From contig VIRH01000102.1 in NCBI GenBank assembly GCA_008107755.1, forward strand, positions 20,290 to 84,289: 64,000 nucleotides of DNA, given 5' to 3'. A program made the position numbers and the translations under genes. Below the pieces are notes generated by a model. The model worked only from the letters and a program-made list of their open reading frames with translations, made no database searches and had not been told where the DNA came from. The stretch's first letter is position 1. Each line of letters starts with the position of its first letter. Origin of the DNA: Rhodobacterales bacterium. Its GTDB lineage: Bacteria > Pseudomonadota > Alphaproteobacteria > Rhizobiales > Stappiaceae. Shown piece by piece: positions 24,993-34,121 of the stretch.

Positions 24993-25247
24993 GTGAAACA
25001 CATCGCCGTCATTTGGATCATTCTGCTGGCCGCAATTGTGCCCGCCAAGGCCGCCTGTCTCTCTCAGGCGCAGGCCCGTCAGGTGGTGGCCAGCGGCCAG
25101 GCCGCCCCGCTCGGTGCCGTCGCCGGCCGGGCCGGTGGAGAGATCGTAAAGGCCCAGCTCTGTCAGCAGGGCGGAGGCTATGTCTATGTACTCTCGGTCC
25201 TGAAGGGTGGCAACGTGACAACTGTCACAGTCAACGCCAGCCGCTAG
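24993..25247 (+). CDS. feuN: Small periplasmic protein, FeuN-like (PepSY-type)
   Basis: An 84-residue protein from the GTG at 24993 (GGAATCGGAA upstream); another GTG at 24969 would add eight residues. A signal peptide (KHIAVIWIILLAAIVPAKAA) is followed by a ~63-residue mature domain CLSQAQARQVVASGQAAPLG... with two cysteines and YVYVLSVLKGGNVTTVTVNA, resembling a PepSY unit. In Sinorhizobium meliloti a periplasmic protein of about this length, FeuN, encoded just upstream of feuPQ, restrains the FeuQ kinase. Position, size and export signal match. It lies 71 bases before the response regulator. Confidence 0.7.
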   Translation: MKHIAVIWIILLAAIVPAKAACLSQAQARQVVASGQAAPLGAVAGRAGGEIVKAQLCQQGGGYVYVLSVLKGGNVTTVTVNASR

Positions 25248-25318
25248 CCTGTAGGGCGATATCCGGACTGCCCGCTTAGGGCCATCAGTTGCGAAATCAG
25301 TTCAAGAAGTAGAATTTC

Positions 25319-25987
25319 ATGCGCATCCTTGTTGTTGAAGACGATACCGATCTCAACCGTCAACTCGTCACGGCACTGGAAGAGGCCGGGTATGTGGTTG
25401 ACAGTGCGAGTGACGGCGAGGACGGGCATTATCTTGGCGACACGGAACCTTATGACGCGGTGGTGCTGGATCTCGGCCTGCCGACGCTGGATGGCTTGTC
25501 CGTTCTCGAGAACTGGCGCCGCGACGGCAGAACCATGCCGGTCCTGATCCTGACGGCCCGTGACCGCTGGTCTGACAAGGTTGCCGGCATCGACGCGGGT
25601 GCGGACGATTATGTCGCAAAACCCTTCCACATGGAGGAAGTGCTTGCGCGGGTTCGCGCCCTGGTCAGGCGTGCCGCCGGCCATGCGTCCAACGAATTGA
25701 CCTGCGGCCGGGTCCGTCTGGATCTGCGCGCAGGCCGCGCGACCGTCGACGGCTCTCCCATCAAGCTGACCTCGCATGAATATCGGCTCCTGTCCTACCT
25801 GCTGCATCATCAGGGCAAGGTGATCTCCCGAACCGAACTGACCGAGCATCTCTACGATCAGGATTTCGACCGCGATTCCAATACCGTCGAGGTCTTCGTC
25901 GGGCGGCTGCGCAAGAAGATCGGCTCGGACCTGATCGAAACGATCCGCGGGCTTGGCTACCGACTTGGAGAGGCCCGTGACGACTGA
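25319..25987 (+). CDS. feuP: OmpR-family response regulator, FeuP-like
   Basis: A 222-residue regulator. The receiver domain has acidic pocket VEDD, phosphorylation site in VVLDLGLP, T in ILTARD and K in DYVAKPF. A winged-helix DNA-binding domain follows (LTSHEYRLLSYLLHHQGKVI, NTVEVFVGRLRKKIG, IRGLGYRL). Its end overlaps the kinase start by 11 bases. Rhizobial FeuP responds to low osmolarity and activates ndvA for cyclic beta-glucan export; PhoP/PhoQ is the enterobacterial counterpart. The downstream targets here are not known, and no ndvA is in the window. Confidence 0.85.
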   Translation: MRILVVEDDTDLNRQLVTALEEAGYVVDSASDGEDGHYLGDTEPYDAVVLDLGLPTLDGLSVLENWRRDGRTMPVLILTARDRWSDKVAGIDAGADDYVAKPFHMEEVLARVRALVRRAAGHASNELTCGRVRLDLRAGRATVDGSPIKLTSHEYRLLSYLLHHQGKVISRTELTEHLYDQDFDRDSNTVEVFVGRLRKKIGSDLIETIRGLGYRLGEARDD

Positions 25988-27413
25988 GGCAGCCAGCGTC
26001 ACGCGGGAAGCTTCCGCACCCTTGAAGCGCCAGCGCTCACTGGCGAGCAGACTGGTGTTCGTCGCGGCGCTCTGGTCGACGATTGCCCTCGCGCTTGCCG
26101 GTGTCTTCCTCGTCAGCCTCTATCAGCGCGCCAGCGAACGCGCCTTCGACGCCCAGCTGGAAATTCACATCAAGGCTCTGATTGCCGAGATGCTCGATAC
26201 GAGTCCCGCGGGAGATGGACCGACCGTCCAGCTCAGGACCACCGTGCGATCGCCCGAGTATCGAGGCGACCCGCGCTTTTCGCTGCCCTTGTCCGGCTGG
26301 TACTGGACCGTGCGCCGGGCAGACAGCAACACGATCCTTTTTGCCTCGGAGTCCCTTGTCGGCGATCCGCTCAACGTTCCGCCGATCGGCGAGAATGAGA
26401 CCAAGGCAAGCTTCATCACCGGTCCGACGGGCGACGAGATCCGCGTCGTCCAGACACGCGTCACGATCGAGAATGTCTCCTACGTCATCGCGGTGGGCTG
26501 CGCCACGGCCGGCTTCTGGGCCGATATTGCGGAATTTGCCCGACTGGCGGCGATCACGCTTTGCATCGTCGGTCTGGGCCTGACCCTTGCGATCCTGCTT
26601 CAGGTGCGCGTCGGTCTTCGGCCCCTTGCGCGGCTGAGATCCTCTCTTTCCGCCGTTCGCATGGGCAAGGCGGAACAGATCGATGAAGCCCTGCCGAGCG
26701 AGCTCGTGCCGCTGGCGGTCGAACTCAACGCCCTGATCATCTCGAACCGGGAAATCGTCGAGCGGTCGCGAACCCATGTCGGCAACCTGGCGCACGGGCT
26801 CAAGACTCCCTTGTCGGTGATCGCAAACGAGGCAAGGTCAACGGGCGGTCCGCTGGCGGAAAAGATGTCGGAGCAGGCGGCCATCATGTCGACCCAGATC
26901 CAGCACCATCTTGAACGCGCCCGCATTGCCGCGCAGCGGCGCGTCATCGGCGTGTCCTGCGAAACCAGGCCGGTGCTGGAGCGTCTGATCCGGGCGATGG
27001 ACAAGATCTATCGGGACAAGAACATCGAACTCGTTTTCGAACAGGTGACGGATCTGCGCTTCCGCGGCGAAGGTCAGGACCTTGAGGAAATGACCGGCAA
27101 CCTGATCGACAATGCCTGCAAATGGGCTGCCGGACGGGTCAGGGTGACGGCTGCACCGCTGGAAGATCCGGGCTCGCACCGGGACATGTTCACGATCACG
27201 GTTGAAGATGACGGGCCCGGCCTGACACCGGCGCAGCGATCCGAGGCCGTCAAGCGGGGCCGCCGCCTGGACGAAACAGTACCGGGAACCGGTCTTGGCC
27301 TGTCGATCGTGGCCGATCTGGCCGGACTTTACGGGGGAAGCTTCAAGCTCGATCAGTCCCGTTGGGGTGGACTGAAGGCAGATCTGACGCTTCCGGCGCT
27401 CGGGCAGGATTGA
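25977..27413 (+). CDS. feuQ: Sensor histidine kinase, FeuQ-like
   Basis: A 478-residue kinase from the GTG at 25977, with GGAGAGG upstream. Transmembrane helix 1 is at ~20-45 (LVFVAALWSTIALALAGVFL), followed by a ~120-residue periplasmic sensor, helix 2 at ~180-205, a HAMP-like linker, the phosphoacceptor NLAHGLKTPLSVI and an ATPase domain (LIDNACKWA, DDGPGL, GTGLGLSIV). HGLKTPL is the H-box form found in PhoQ/FeuQ-type kinases. It should sense periplasmic state, be restrained by the FeuN-like protein, and phosphorylate the FeuP-like regulator. Confidence 0.87.
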   Translation: MTTEAASVTREASAPLKRQRSLASRLVFVAALWSTIALALAGVFLVSLYQRASERAFDAQLEIHIKALIAEMLDTSPAGDGPTVQLRTTVRSPEYRGDPRFSLPLSGWYWTVRRADSNTILFASESLVGDPLNVPPIGENETKASFITGPTGDEIRVVQTRVTIENVSYVIAVGCATAGFWADIAEFARLAAITLCIVGLGLTLAILLQVRVGLRPLARLRSSLSAVRMGKAEQIDEALPSELVPLAVELNALIISNREIVERSRTHVGNLAHGLKTPLSVIANEARSTGGPLAEKMSEQAAIMSTQIQHHLERARIAAQRRVIGVSCETRPVLERLIRAMDKIYRDKNIELVFEQVTDLRFRGEGQDLEEMTGNLIDNACKWAAGRVRVTAAPLEDPGSHRDMFTITVEDDGPGLTPAQRSEAVKRGRRLDETVPGTGLGLSIVADLAGLYGGSFKLDQSRWGGLKADLTLPALGQD

Positions 27414-27591
27414 CCAGTGGTTTTCCCATCTGACAGGTCGCCGTAACCTTTCCCTTTACGTTATGTGATGGGATGGTCTTCACATCGCCGGGCAATTGCG
27501 CGATTGTGGCCAAGTTCGGCCACAAACTGGCAATAAACCTGATTCGCCTTCCGGTTTTCCGGTATCCGTGTTCTTCCTGGAGCTTCCAAGC

Positions 27592-28029
27592 ATGCTTCTT
27601 CGCAGTGGTTCATGTCTTGCCTTTGCCGTGGTTCTGGCCGGGTGTTCCATGACATCAGGCTCGACCGAGAGCAGCGGATGGGGATCTTTCTTCGGCGATC
27701 CCAAGGGCACAGCCACCGGCTCGCAGGCCAAGGCAGCATATTCCGTACTCGTCAATAACGAGCTGGGCGATGCGCTGGAGCCATCCGATCGCCGCGCCGC
27801 TGAGCAGGCCCAAAACAGCGCTCTGAGGGCGCGAGGGCTTGGTGCCACCGTTGCCTGGCAGAACGACAAGACCGGCCGAAGCGGCCAGGTTCGACCCGGC
27901 CCGGTCTATTTCGTCAACGAGACGAGCTGCCGGGAGTTCATTCACGAAATGGTCCTGCACGGCCGCGCGCTGCAGGCGCGTGGCACCGCGTGCGAGACGG
28001 AAGCTGGCGACTGGCAGGTCATCGGCTAG
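27592..28029 (+). CDS. Outer-membrane lipoprotein, surface-antigen (17-kDa/RT0821-like) type
   Basis: A 145-residue protein from the ATG at 27592 (TGGAG upstream; an earlier in-frame start would destroy the signal peptide). It has a lipoprotein signal ending in VVLAGC-SM. A C-terminal domain of ~75 residues (SALRARGLGATVAWQNDKTG, then CREFIHEMVLHGRALQARGT, then CETEAGDWQVIG) matches the surface-antigen domain found in small alphaproteobacterial lipoproteins. The function of that family is unclear. It lies 178 bases downstream of the FeuQ-like kinase and may be a target of that system. Confidence 0.72.
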   Translation: MLLRSGSCLAFAVVLAGCSMTSGSTESSGWGSFFGDPKGTATGSQAKAAYSVLVNNELGDALEPSDRRAAEQAQNSALRARGLGATVAWQNDKTGRSGQVRPGPVYFVNETSCREFIHEMVLHGRALQARGTACETEAGDWQVIG

Positions 28030-28274
28030 GCCTGGCAGCACAGTCCGGTAAATTTCTGACGACACTGCTTGCCTGGCCGACAGGCATCGTGGCATTACCC
28101 GGAGCGCGTTTCAGGGGTGTCGTTCTTCCAGATGTCGTCGAATGACACACAATTGCACCGGGCGTGCAGAAAACGACGCGAAGCCCTTAAAATCGCTACG
28201 TTCTCCTTCAACACTTGTTTAAGCCTTATTCCATTAAGATAGGTCGGACTGAGATCCCAATGTTGACACATTGA

Positions 28275-29753
28275 ATGACCTATTCGGACCAGCTTGAATC
28301 AAAAATAAAGACCTACCTAAGTAGTCTCAGCCCCAAGGCTGTCGAGGCTCTGGTCCGGAATCTGGAAAAGGCAACCGGTGCAAAGGATGCCGATCCCCAC
28401 CTCAACCTTGTCCTGACGACAGCTGCGACCCTGCTTCGCCAGCCAATGCTGACGGGCGCCGATCTGCCTGGCGGTGCGCAGCGCAGGGCACAGGTCCAGC
28501 GCATGTTCTTCTCGCCGCTGGAACTTTTTCTGATCAACGAAACCCTGCCCAACCGCCAGGAAGGCCGTGTCCATCGGGCCATGCTGGAAAAGGTGTGGGG
28601 GTGGCTTGGACGTGACATCATGCCAGCCGATGTGCGCATGGTGCTCGACCAGGCGGGAAATCCGGCCGTCAGCGCCGAACGTGTCGCAGCGCTGGTGCAG
28701 GCTTTGCGCAGCCGGTCCGTTGATGCTGTCGGCGAGACCCTGCTCAAGAGCAGAAGTTCCGAAAAGGTCCGCCGCCAGGTCGCCATCGAGATGGGCGGCG
28801 AACGCGGCATTTCCGAGCTTGCCGACATCCAGAAGATCTTTGCCGCCGAACGTTGGCTGGTTCCGTTTCTGGACAATCTTCCAGACCGTGTGAACGAGCG
28901 GCGCCTCAAGATGGACCTGGACGTCTTGCGTATGGTCGACAAATGCGCCGACCGTTTTCCCGACCATGTCTCCGTGGTTGCGGCTGCCCTGATGGGGCGG
29001 ACCGAGGCTCCCGCGGCTCTTTGCACCTTTGCGGGCCGGTTGGCGGGCGACGACGATCCCAAGGTGATCGCCGGGTCCCAGTTCGCTCCCTTTGTCGATA
29101 TCGTGATGAGTGAGGCCGAACGCCTGCAGGTTCTCGCGATGGATCATCGCAGGCACAACCCGGATCCGGTGGCGTTCTCGCAGGCGCTTGCCGAATATCA
29201 TACGCTCGTGCGCGGCGTGGAACGTGACATGGACCTGTCGGTTGCCGGCAAGTGGCGCGACCGCCTGGCCGATACCAAACGGACGATTTCTCACGAGGTG
29301 ACGCGGGAACTCAACAATGCCCATGGTGCGATCCGCCGCGCGCTTCAGGTTCCAAAGCATGATGCCAGCGGCAAGCTGATCACCGACCAGTCAGCTGTCG
29401 ACGATGCGGTGCGCACGCTTTGCGTTGTCAACATGGTCCGCAAGGCTTCGGAGACATTCGCGGTCAACGAGGTCGGCAAACGCACCCGGCAGGCGGTGGA
29501 ACAGACTCTTGAGATCGTCAGCCGATCACTGATTTCCGATATCGGCAAGGCGAAAGGCCCCGAGCTTGAAGCGCGAATGGCTGCGGCCGACGTCGCGATC
29601 ACGCTGTCCGAAATCTATTTCGGGCCGGAGTATGCCGCGCAGCTTCGGCGCAGCCGCCAGTCGGCGGTCATGAAGGCGAAGACCAAGAACGGCCTCATGG
29701 CGGGCAGGGAGCGCAAGCTCATCGCCAGCGTCGTCGCGGGCAGTTCCGCATAG
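28275..29753 (+). CDS. Conserved-looking helical protein of unknown function
   Basis: A 492-residue, almost wholly alpha-helical, soluble protein with no signal peptide or membrane segment. I recognise no domain. It has a Gln/Arg-rich N-terminal region, a middle with QRMFFSPLELFLINETLPNR and a GISELADIQKIFAAERWLVP segment, and a C-terminal segment with long heptad-like helices (ISHEVTRELNNAHGAIRRAL). There is no obvious SD before the ATG. It sits between the FeuQ/lipoprotein genes and ccmI. Steady codon use and the long open frame support a real gene. Confidence 0.7.
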   Translation: MTYSDQLESKIKTYLSSLSPKAVEALVRNLEKATGAKDADPHLNLVLTTAATLLRQPMLTGADLPGGAQRRAQVQRMFFSPLELFLINETLPNRQEGRVHRAMLEKVWGWLGRDIMPADVRMVLDQAGNPAVSAERVAALVQALRSRSVDAVGETLLKSRSSEKVRRQVAIEMGGERGISELADIQKIFAAERWLVPFLDNLPDRVNERRLKMDLDVLRMVDKCADRFPDHVSVVAAALMGRTEAPAALCTFAGRLAGDDDPKVIAGSQFAPFVDIVMSEAERLQVLAMDHRRHNPDPVAFSQALAEYHTLVRGVERDMDLSVAGKWRDRLADTKRTISHEVTRELNNAHGAIRRALQVPKHDASGKLITDQSAVDDAVRTLCVVNMVRKASETFAVNEVGKRTRQAVEQTLEIVSRSLISDIGKAKGPELEARMAAADVAITLSEIYFGPEYAAQLRRSRQSAVMKAKTKNGLMAGRERKLIASVVAGSSA

Positions 29754-29835
29754 GTCTGAATTCTCTGAATTCCCCCACGGTTTCAGGCATCGGTGTGTTG
29801 TGACCACCGCGACCCCCCGCCACATCCAAGCGATC

Positions 29836-29866
29836 TTGCTTTTGCCGCCATTCGACGCTCTATAGT
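29836..29866 (+). promoter_or_regulatory. Candidate promoter for ccmI close to its start codon
   Basis: TTGCTT (29836-29841), a 19-base spacer and TATAGT (29861-29866) lie just ahead of the ATG at 29872. The expected +1 is at or next to the A of the ATG and no SD is visible, so ccmI may be leaderless. Confidence 0.35.
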
Positions 29867-29871
29867 GCGCC

Positions 29872-31005
29872 ATGTTGTTTTGGATTCTGATCGCTTTCCT
29901 GACCGGCGCGGCAGCGCTGACGGTGCTTGTTCCTGCTTCTCGTGCGCGTAAGGCACGAGAACGCGAGGTCATGAGTGCCGATGAGGCCGTTTACCGGGAA
30001 CAATTGAGCGCGATCGATAGCGAACTGGACCGTGGGCTGATTGATGCGGAAGCCGCCAAAGCGGCGCGTACCGAAGTCGGGCGACGGCTGCTGGCTGCCC
30101 ATGACAGGCAGGGCAGCGCGGCTGAAGCCGAAGTGGGCCAGGGGCGCGTGAAGTTCGTTCAGGCCATTGCCGTTGTCGCGCTTCCGCTTCTGGCGGTGGG
30201 GATCTACCTTGTCCTCGGTTCCCCGGATTTACCCGACGCGCCGCTTGCCGCGCGCATGAACGCGCCGGCTGACGAACAGTCAGTCGATGTGCTGGTCGCC
30301 CGCGTCGAACGGCACTTGTCGGAAAACCCGCAAGACGGTCAGGGATGGGCGGTCGTCGCCCCGGTTTATCTTTCGCTCGAAAGGCCTCAGGATGCGGCGG
30401 CAGCTTATGCCAATGCCATCCGTTTGCTGGGGCCGAGAGCTGACTGGTACGCGGATATGGGCGAAGCGCTGACAGTGTCCGAGCGCGGACTGGTAACAGC
30501 CGCGGCGCAGGGCGCTTTCGAAAAGGCACTCGATCTCGATGCCGACGCAGTCAAGCCGCGGTTTTTCCTAGCGATCGCGCTGGCTCAGGAAGGCAAGACC
30601 GGCGAAGCCATCGCGGCTTGGAACAGGCTTCTCGAAGGGGCGGACGAGAATGCCGCCTGGGTCCAGGCGGCCCGCCGTCAGCTTGCGGAACTTGAGACGC
30701 CGCGCGCTGCAAGCCAGGCGCAACCGGGCCCGACGCGGGACCAGGTCGAGGCATCACAGGAAATGAGCCCGGAAGACCGGCAGGCGATGATTTCCGACAT
30801 GGTCGGCCGCCTTGCCGACAGGCTGGCCTCCGACGGCGGCACGGCAATGGAGTGGACACGGCTGATCCGTGCCTACATGGTAATGGGTGACAGGGAAAAA
30901 GCCGAAAACGCCCTGGTTGAGGCCATGGACGAATATGCCGACAAGCCCGGGGATTTGTCCCTGATCAAGGACGCGGCAAACGAACTCGGCTTATCAGGAT
31001 CCTGA
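29872..31005 (+). CDS. ccmI: c-type cytochrome biogenesis protein CcmI (CycH)
   Basis: A 377-residue protein with an N-terminal membrane helix (LFWILIAFLTGAAALTVLVP), a short cytoplasmic loop with VYREQLSAIDSELDRGLID, a second helix at ~100-120 (VVALPLLAVGIYLVLG) and a periplasmic TPR domain of ~250 residues (AVVAPVYLSLERPQDAAAAY and later repeats). CcmI is the chaperone that holds apocytochrome c for the CcmF-CcmH haem ligase. The first gene of a ccmI-ccmE-ccmF-ccmH run, as in other Rhizobiales. Confidence 0.95.
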   Translation: MLFWILIAFLTGAAALTVLVPASRARKAREREVMSADEAVYREQLSAIDSELDRGLIDAEAAKAARTEVGRRLLAAHDRQGSAAEAEVGQGRVKFVQAIAVVALPLLAVGIYLVLGSPDLPDAPLAARMNAPADEQSVDVLVARVERHLSENPQDGQGWAVVAPVYLSLERPQDAAAAYANAIRLLGPRADWYADMGEALTVSERGLVTAAAQGAFEKALDLDADAVKPRFFLAIALAQEGKTGEAIAAWNRLLEGADENAAWVQAARRQLAELETPRAASQAQPGPTRDQVEASQEMSPEDRQAMISDMVGRLADRLASDGGTAMEWTRLIRAYMVMGDREKAENALVEAMDEYADKPGDLSLIKDAANELGLSGS

Positions 31006-31069
31006 TTGCAAGTCGGCCGGCATGCGTTGGGGGACGCAAGGGCCGCAAATCAGTTGGACGGGAAGGTAG

Positions 31070-31519
31070 ATGACTCGCAAACAAAGAAGGCTGACGCTGA
31101 TCGGAACAGCCGGCGTGGTTCTGGCGGTAGCGCTCTCGCTCATTCTGGTGGTTCTCAGGGATAATCTGGTCTTTTTCCAGAGCCCGACCGAAATCACCGA
31201 AAAGGCCATTCCTCCGGGGCAGCGCATTCGCCTCGGCGGTCTGGTGGAAGAAGGGTCGGTGATCTGGACCGACAATGCCGAGGTCAGCTTCAAGGTGACT
31301 GACACGGCCAACACGGTTGCCGTGACCTACAAGGGCATCCTGCCGGACCTGTTTCGCGAGGGGCAGGGCGTGGTGACCGAGGGCGTGATTGGCCCGAACG
31401 GGGTCTTTGTGGCCGACAGCGTGCTGGCAAAGCACGATGAGAATTATATGCCGAAGGAGGTGGCCGAAGCGCTGAAGGCGCAGGGTCATTGGCAGGGAGA
31501 GAACGCGGCTGCGAACTGA
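31070..31519 (+). CDS. ccmE: Cytochrome c maturation haem chaperone CcmE (CycJ)
   Basis: A 149-residue protein with one N-terminal membrane anchor ([19 protein letters not shown]) and a periplasmic beta-barrel (OB-fold). The covalent haem-binding histidine lies in [10 protein letters not shown] (H122), with the conserved tyrosine four residues on. SD GGGAAGGTAG is present. CcmE takes haem from the CcmABCD complex and delivers it to CcmF. ccmABC(D)G are not in this window. Confidence 0.97.
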   Translation: MTRKQRRLTLIGTAGVVLAVALSLILVVLRDNLVFFQSPTEITEKAIPPGQRIRLGGLVEEGSVIWTDNAEVSFKVTDTANTVAVTYKGILPDLFREGQGVVTEGVIGPNGVFVADSVLAKHDENYMPKEVAEALKAQGHWQGENAAAN

Positions 31520-31552
31520 CGGCGGCGGCGAGAGACGGGACGCGAAAGAACA

Positions 31553-33541
31553 ATGCTAGTCGAATTCGGACATTTCGCCCTGGTGCTGGCCTTTGCGCTG
31601 ACACTCGTGCAGTGCTTCGTTCCGCTGTGGGGCGGGCTCACCTCTGACGAGAGGCTGATGGCGGTCGCGCCGCCCGTGTCCGTCCTGACCTTCGTCCTCG
31701 TGCTTCTGTCCTTCGCAGTTCTGACCGCGGCCTATCTCAATTCGGACTTCTCCGTTCTCAACGTCATCGAGAACTCGCATTCCGCCAAGCCGCTTCTCTA
31801 CAAGTTCACCGGTGTCTGGGGCAATCACGAAGGATCGATGCTCCTCTGGGTGCTCATCCTGGTCTTCTTCGGCGCCCTGGTTGGCCTGTTCGGGGGCAAT
31901 CTTCCCAAGGACCTGAGGGCGGTCACGCTGTCGGTTCAGGGCTGGGTGTCGGCAGGTTTCCTGCTGTTCCTGCTGGCCACCTCGAACCCGTTTGCCCGCG
32001 TGACCAATCCGCCCCTGGAAGGCGGCGACCTCAACCCGATCCTTCAGGATATCGGGCTGGCCATCCACCCGCCGCTTCTCTACGTGGGCTATGTCGGTTT
32101 CTCCATCACCTTTTCCTTTGCCATTGCGGCGCTGATCCTCGGCCGGCTGGATGCGGCCTGGGCCCGCTGGGTGCGTCCCTGGACGCTGCTGGCCTGGTGT
32201 TTCCTGACGCTCGGCATCGCGATGGGCTCCTACTGGGCCTACTATGAGCTTGGCTGGGGTGGCTGGTGGTTCTGGGATCCGGTCGAAAATGCCAGCTTCA
32301 TGCCCTGGCTTGCCGGAACCGCGCTTCTGCATTCGGCGATCGTCATGGAAAAGCGGGAGGCGCTGAAGGTCTGGACCGTGCTCCTGGCGATCTTCACCTT
32401 CTCCCTGTCGTTGCTCGGCACCTTCCTGGTTCGTTCCGGCGTTCTGACCTCCGTTCACGCCTTTGCAACGGATCCGGCGCGCGGTGTGTTCATCCTCGCG
32501 CTTCTGTGCTTCTTCATCGGCGGGTCGCTGACGCTCTACGCATGGCGTGCGCCGATGCTGAAGCAGGGCGGCCTGTTTGCGCCGATCAGCCGGGAAGGCG
32601 GGCTGGTCCTCAACAACCTGTTCCTGACGGCTGCCTGCGCCGCTGTCTTCGTCGGCACGCTCTATCCGCTGGTTCTCGATGCGACGACCGGCGAGAAGAT
32701 CTCTGTCGGGGCACCGTTTTTCAACCTTACGTTCGGCCCGCTGATGGTGCCGTTGCTCCTTGCAGTTCCGTTCGGTCCTGTCCTGTCCTGGAAACGCGGC
32801 GATCTGCTGGCAGCGCTCCAGCGGCTTTATGCGGCGCTCGGTCTGGCTATCGTCATGGTCATCTTCACATTCTGGCTCTGGGGCATGCAAAAGGTACTGG
32901 CACCGCTCGGCGTCGGTCTCGCCGTCTGGGTCATGGCCGGAGCCATTTCGGAAATCATCACACGCGTCAGGGTCTTCGATGTCGGAGTGAAACGGGGCTT
33001 TGCGCGCCTGACCGGGCTTCCGGGCTCGGCATGGGGAACCGCCCTTGCTCATTTCGGCATCGGCCTGACGGTTCTTGGCATCGTGACCGCCTCCGCTTTC
33101 CAGGAGGAGCGGGTACAGACGATGCGGCCGGGCGATACCATCAGCCTGGTCGGATACGATGTGACGTTCGACGGGGCAGCGCCCAGGCGGGGCCCGAACT
33201 ATACCGAGGAAGTCGGGCATTTCACCATCCGGCAGGGCGGGACAATCGTGACCGAACTCGACCCGTCAAAGCGTGTCTACACCGCGCGCCAGATGCCGAC
33301 GACGGAAGCAGCGATCCATACAACCGGGTTCTCGCAGCTCTATCTCTCGCTGGGTGAGTCACGCGGAGACGGTGCCGTCGATGTCAGGGTCTATTTCAAG
33401 CCGTTGATCACGCTCATCTGGATCGGCTGCATCATCATGTCCATAGGCGCGGTCTGCTCCATGGCAGACAGACGCCTGCGCATCGGTGCACCCAAGCCGG
33501 CGGCCAAAAGCAAGGCGGCTGGCGCCTTGCCGGCGGAGTAG
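31553..33541 (+). CDS. ccmF: Haem lyase subunit CcmF (CycK)
   Basis: A 662-residue polytopic membrane protein. The tryptophan-rich haem-handling motif [20 protein letters not shown] and the segment [17 protein letters not shown] are diagnostic, as are the conserved histidines around the WWD domain. It forms the haem ligase with CcmH and CcmI, attaching haem to CxxCH of apocytochromes in the periplasm. It starts 33 bases after ccmE and its stop is four bases before the ccmH ATG. Long antisense open frames across it are shadows. Confidence 0.97.
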   Translation: MLVEFGHFALVLAFALTLVQCFVPLWGGLTSDERLMAVAPPVSVLTFVLVLLSFAVLTAAYLNSDFSVLNVIENSHSAKPLLYKFTGVWGNHEGSMLLWVLILVFFGALVGLFGGNLPKDLRAVTLSVQGWVSAGFLLFLLATSNPFARVTNPPLEGGDLNPILQDIGLAIHPPLLYVGYVGFSITFSFAIAALILGRLDAAWARWVRPWTLLAWCFLTLGIAMGSYWAYYELGWGGWWFWDPVENASFMPWLAGTALLHSAIVMEKREALKVWTVLLAIFTFSLSLLGTFLVRSGVLTSVHAFATDPARGVFILALLCFFIGGSLTLYAWRAPMLKQGGLFAPISREGGLVLNNLFLTAACAAVFVGTLYPLVLDATTGEKISVGAPFFNLTFGPLMVPLLLAVPFGPVLSWKRGDLLAALQRLYAALGLAIVMVIFTFWLWGMQKVLAPLGVGLAVWVMAGAISEIITRVRVFDVGVKRGFARLTGLPGSAWGTALAHFGIGLTVLGIVTASAFQEERVQTMRPGDTISLVGYDVTFDGAAPRRGPNYTEEVGHFTIRQGGTIVTELDPSKRVYTARQMPTTEAAIHTTGFSQLYLSLGESRGDGAVDVRVYFKPLITLIWIGCIIMSIGAVCSMADRRLRIGAPKPAAKSKAAGALPAE

Positions 33542-33545
33542 AGCG

Positions 33546-34031
33546 ATGATACGCAAGATACTCTCTCGTTTCATCGTGCTCTTTCTCGTTGCCCTGACGC
33601 CTGCGCTTGCGGTCACGCCCGACGAGATCCTGGACGATCCGGCGCTGGAGGCACGGGCCCGAGCCCTGTCGGCCGAGCTGCGCTGCATGGTTTGCCAGAA
33701 CCAGTCCATCGACGACAGCAATGCCCCGCTCGCCAAGGACCTGCGCGTTCTCGTGCGCGAACGGCTCGTGGCCGGAGATAGCAACGAGGAGGTCATCGAC
33801 TATCTCGTGTCTCGCTACGGCGAGTTCGTTTTGCTGAAGCCGCGCTTTGCCTGGCACAATGCCTTTCTCTGGGCGGCCGGGCCGCTGGCGCTGCTGGGTG
33901 GACTGATTGCGATCGGTCTTGCCATTCGCAAACGCTCTGCCGGTCGCAGGGACACGGTCGTTACGGGGGCCCCGGGCCTGACGCAGGATGAGGAAAAACG
34001 CCTCAAGGCGCTTCTGGACCAGTCTGATTGA
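33546..34031 (+). CDS. ccmH: Cytochrome c maturation thiol oxidoreductase CcmH (CycL)
   Basis: A 161-residue protein from ATG at 33546, four bases after ccmF. Signal/anchor [18 protein letters not shown], then the redox motif [21 protein letters not shown] (C-x2-C), [11 protein letters not shown], and a C-terminal membrane helix ([20 protein letters not shown]). It reduces the apocytochrome CxxCH thiols for haem attachment. The length matches the short rhizobial CcmH, separate from CcmI. Confidence 0.97.
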   Translation: MIRKILSRFIVLFLVALTPALAVTPDEILDDPALEARARALSAELRCMVCQNQSIDDSNAPLAKDLRVLVRERLVAGDSNEEVIDYLVSRYGEFVLLKPRFAWHNAFLWAAGPLALLGGLIAIGLAIRKRSAGRRDTVVTGAPGLTQDEEKRLKALLDQSD

Positions 34032-34121
34032 CAGCTGCACACGCGGTTCGCACCGTGCCGTGACTTGCATGCCCGTCAATCATGCATATGTCCCTGTCAG
34101 GAGACTGGCCGGAGGAAAGAC

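Noticed and set aside
31556..33220. A 554-codon minus-strand frame opposite ccmF
   Set aside because: ccmF is beyond doubt from the WWD motif. The antisense protein is unusually charged and not family-like.
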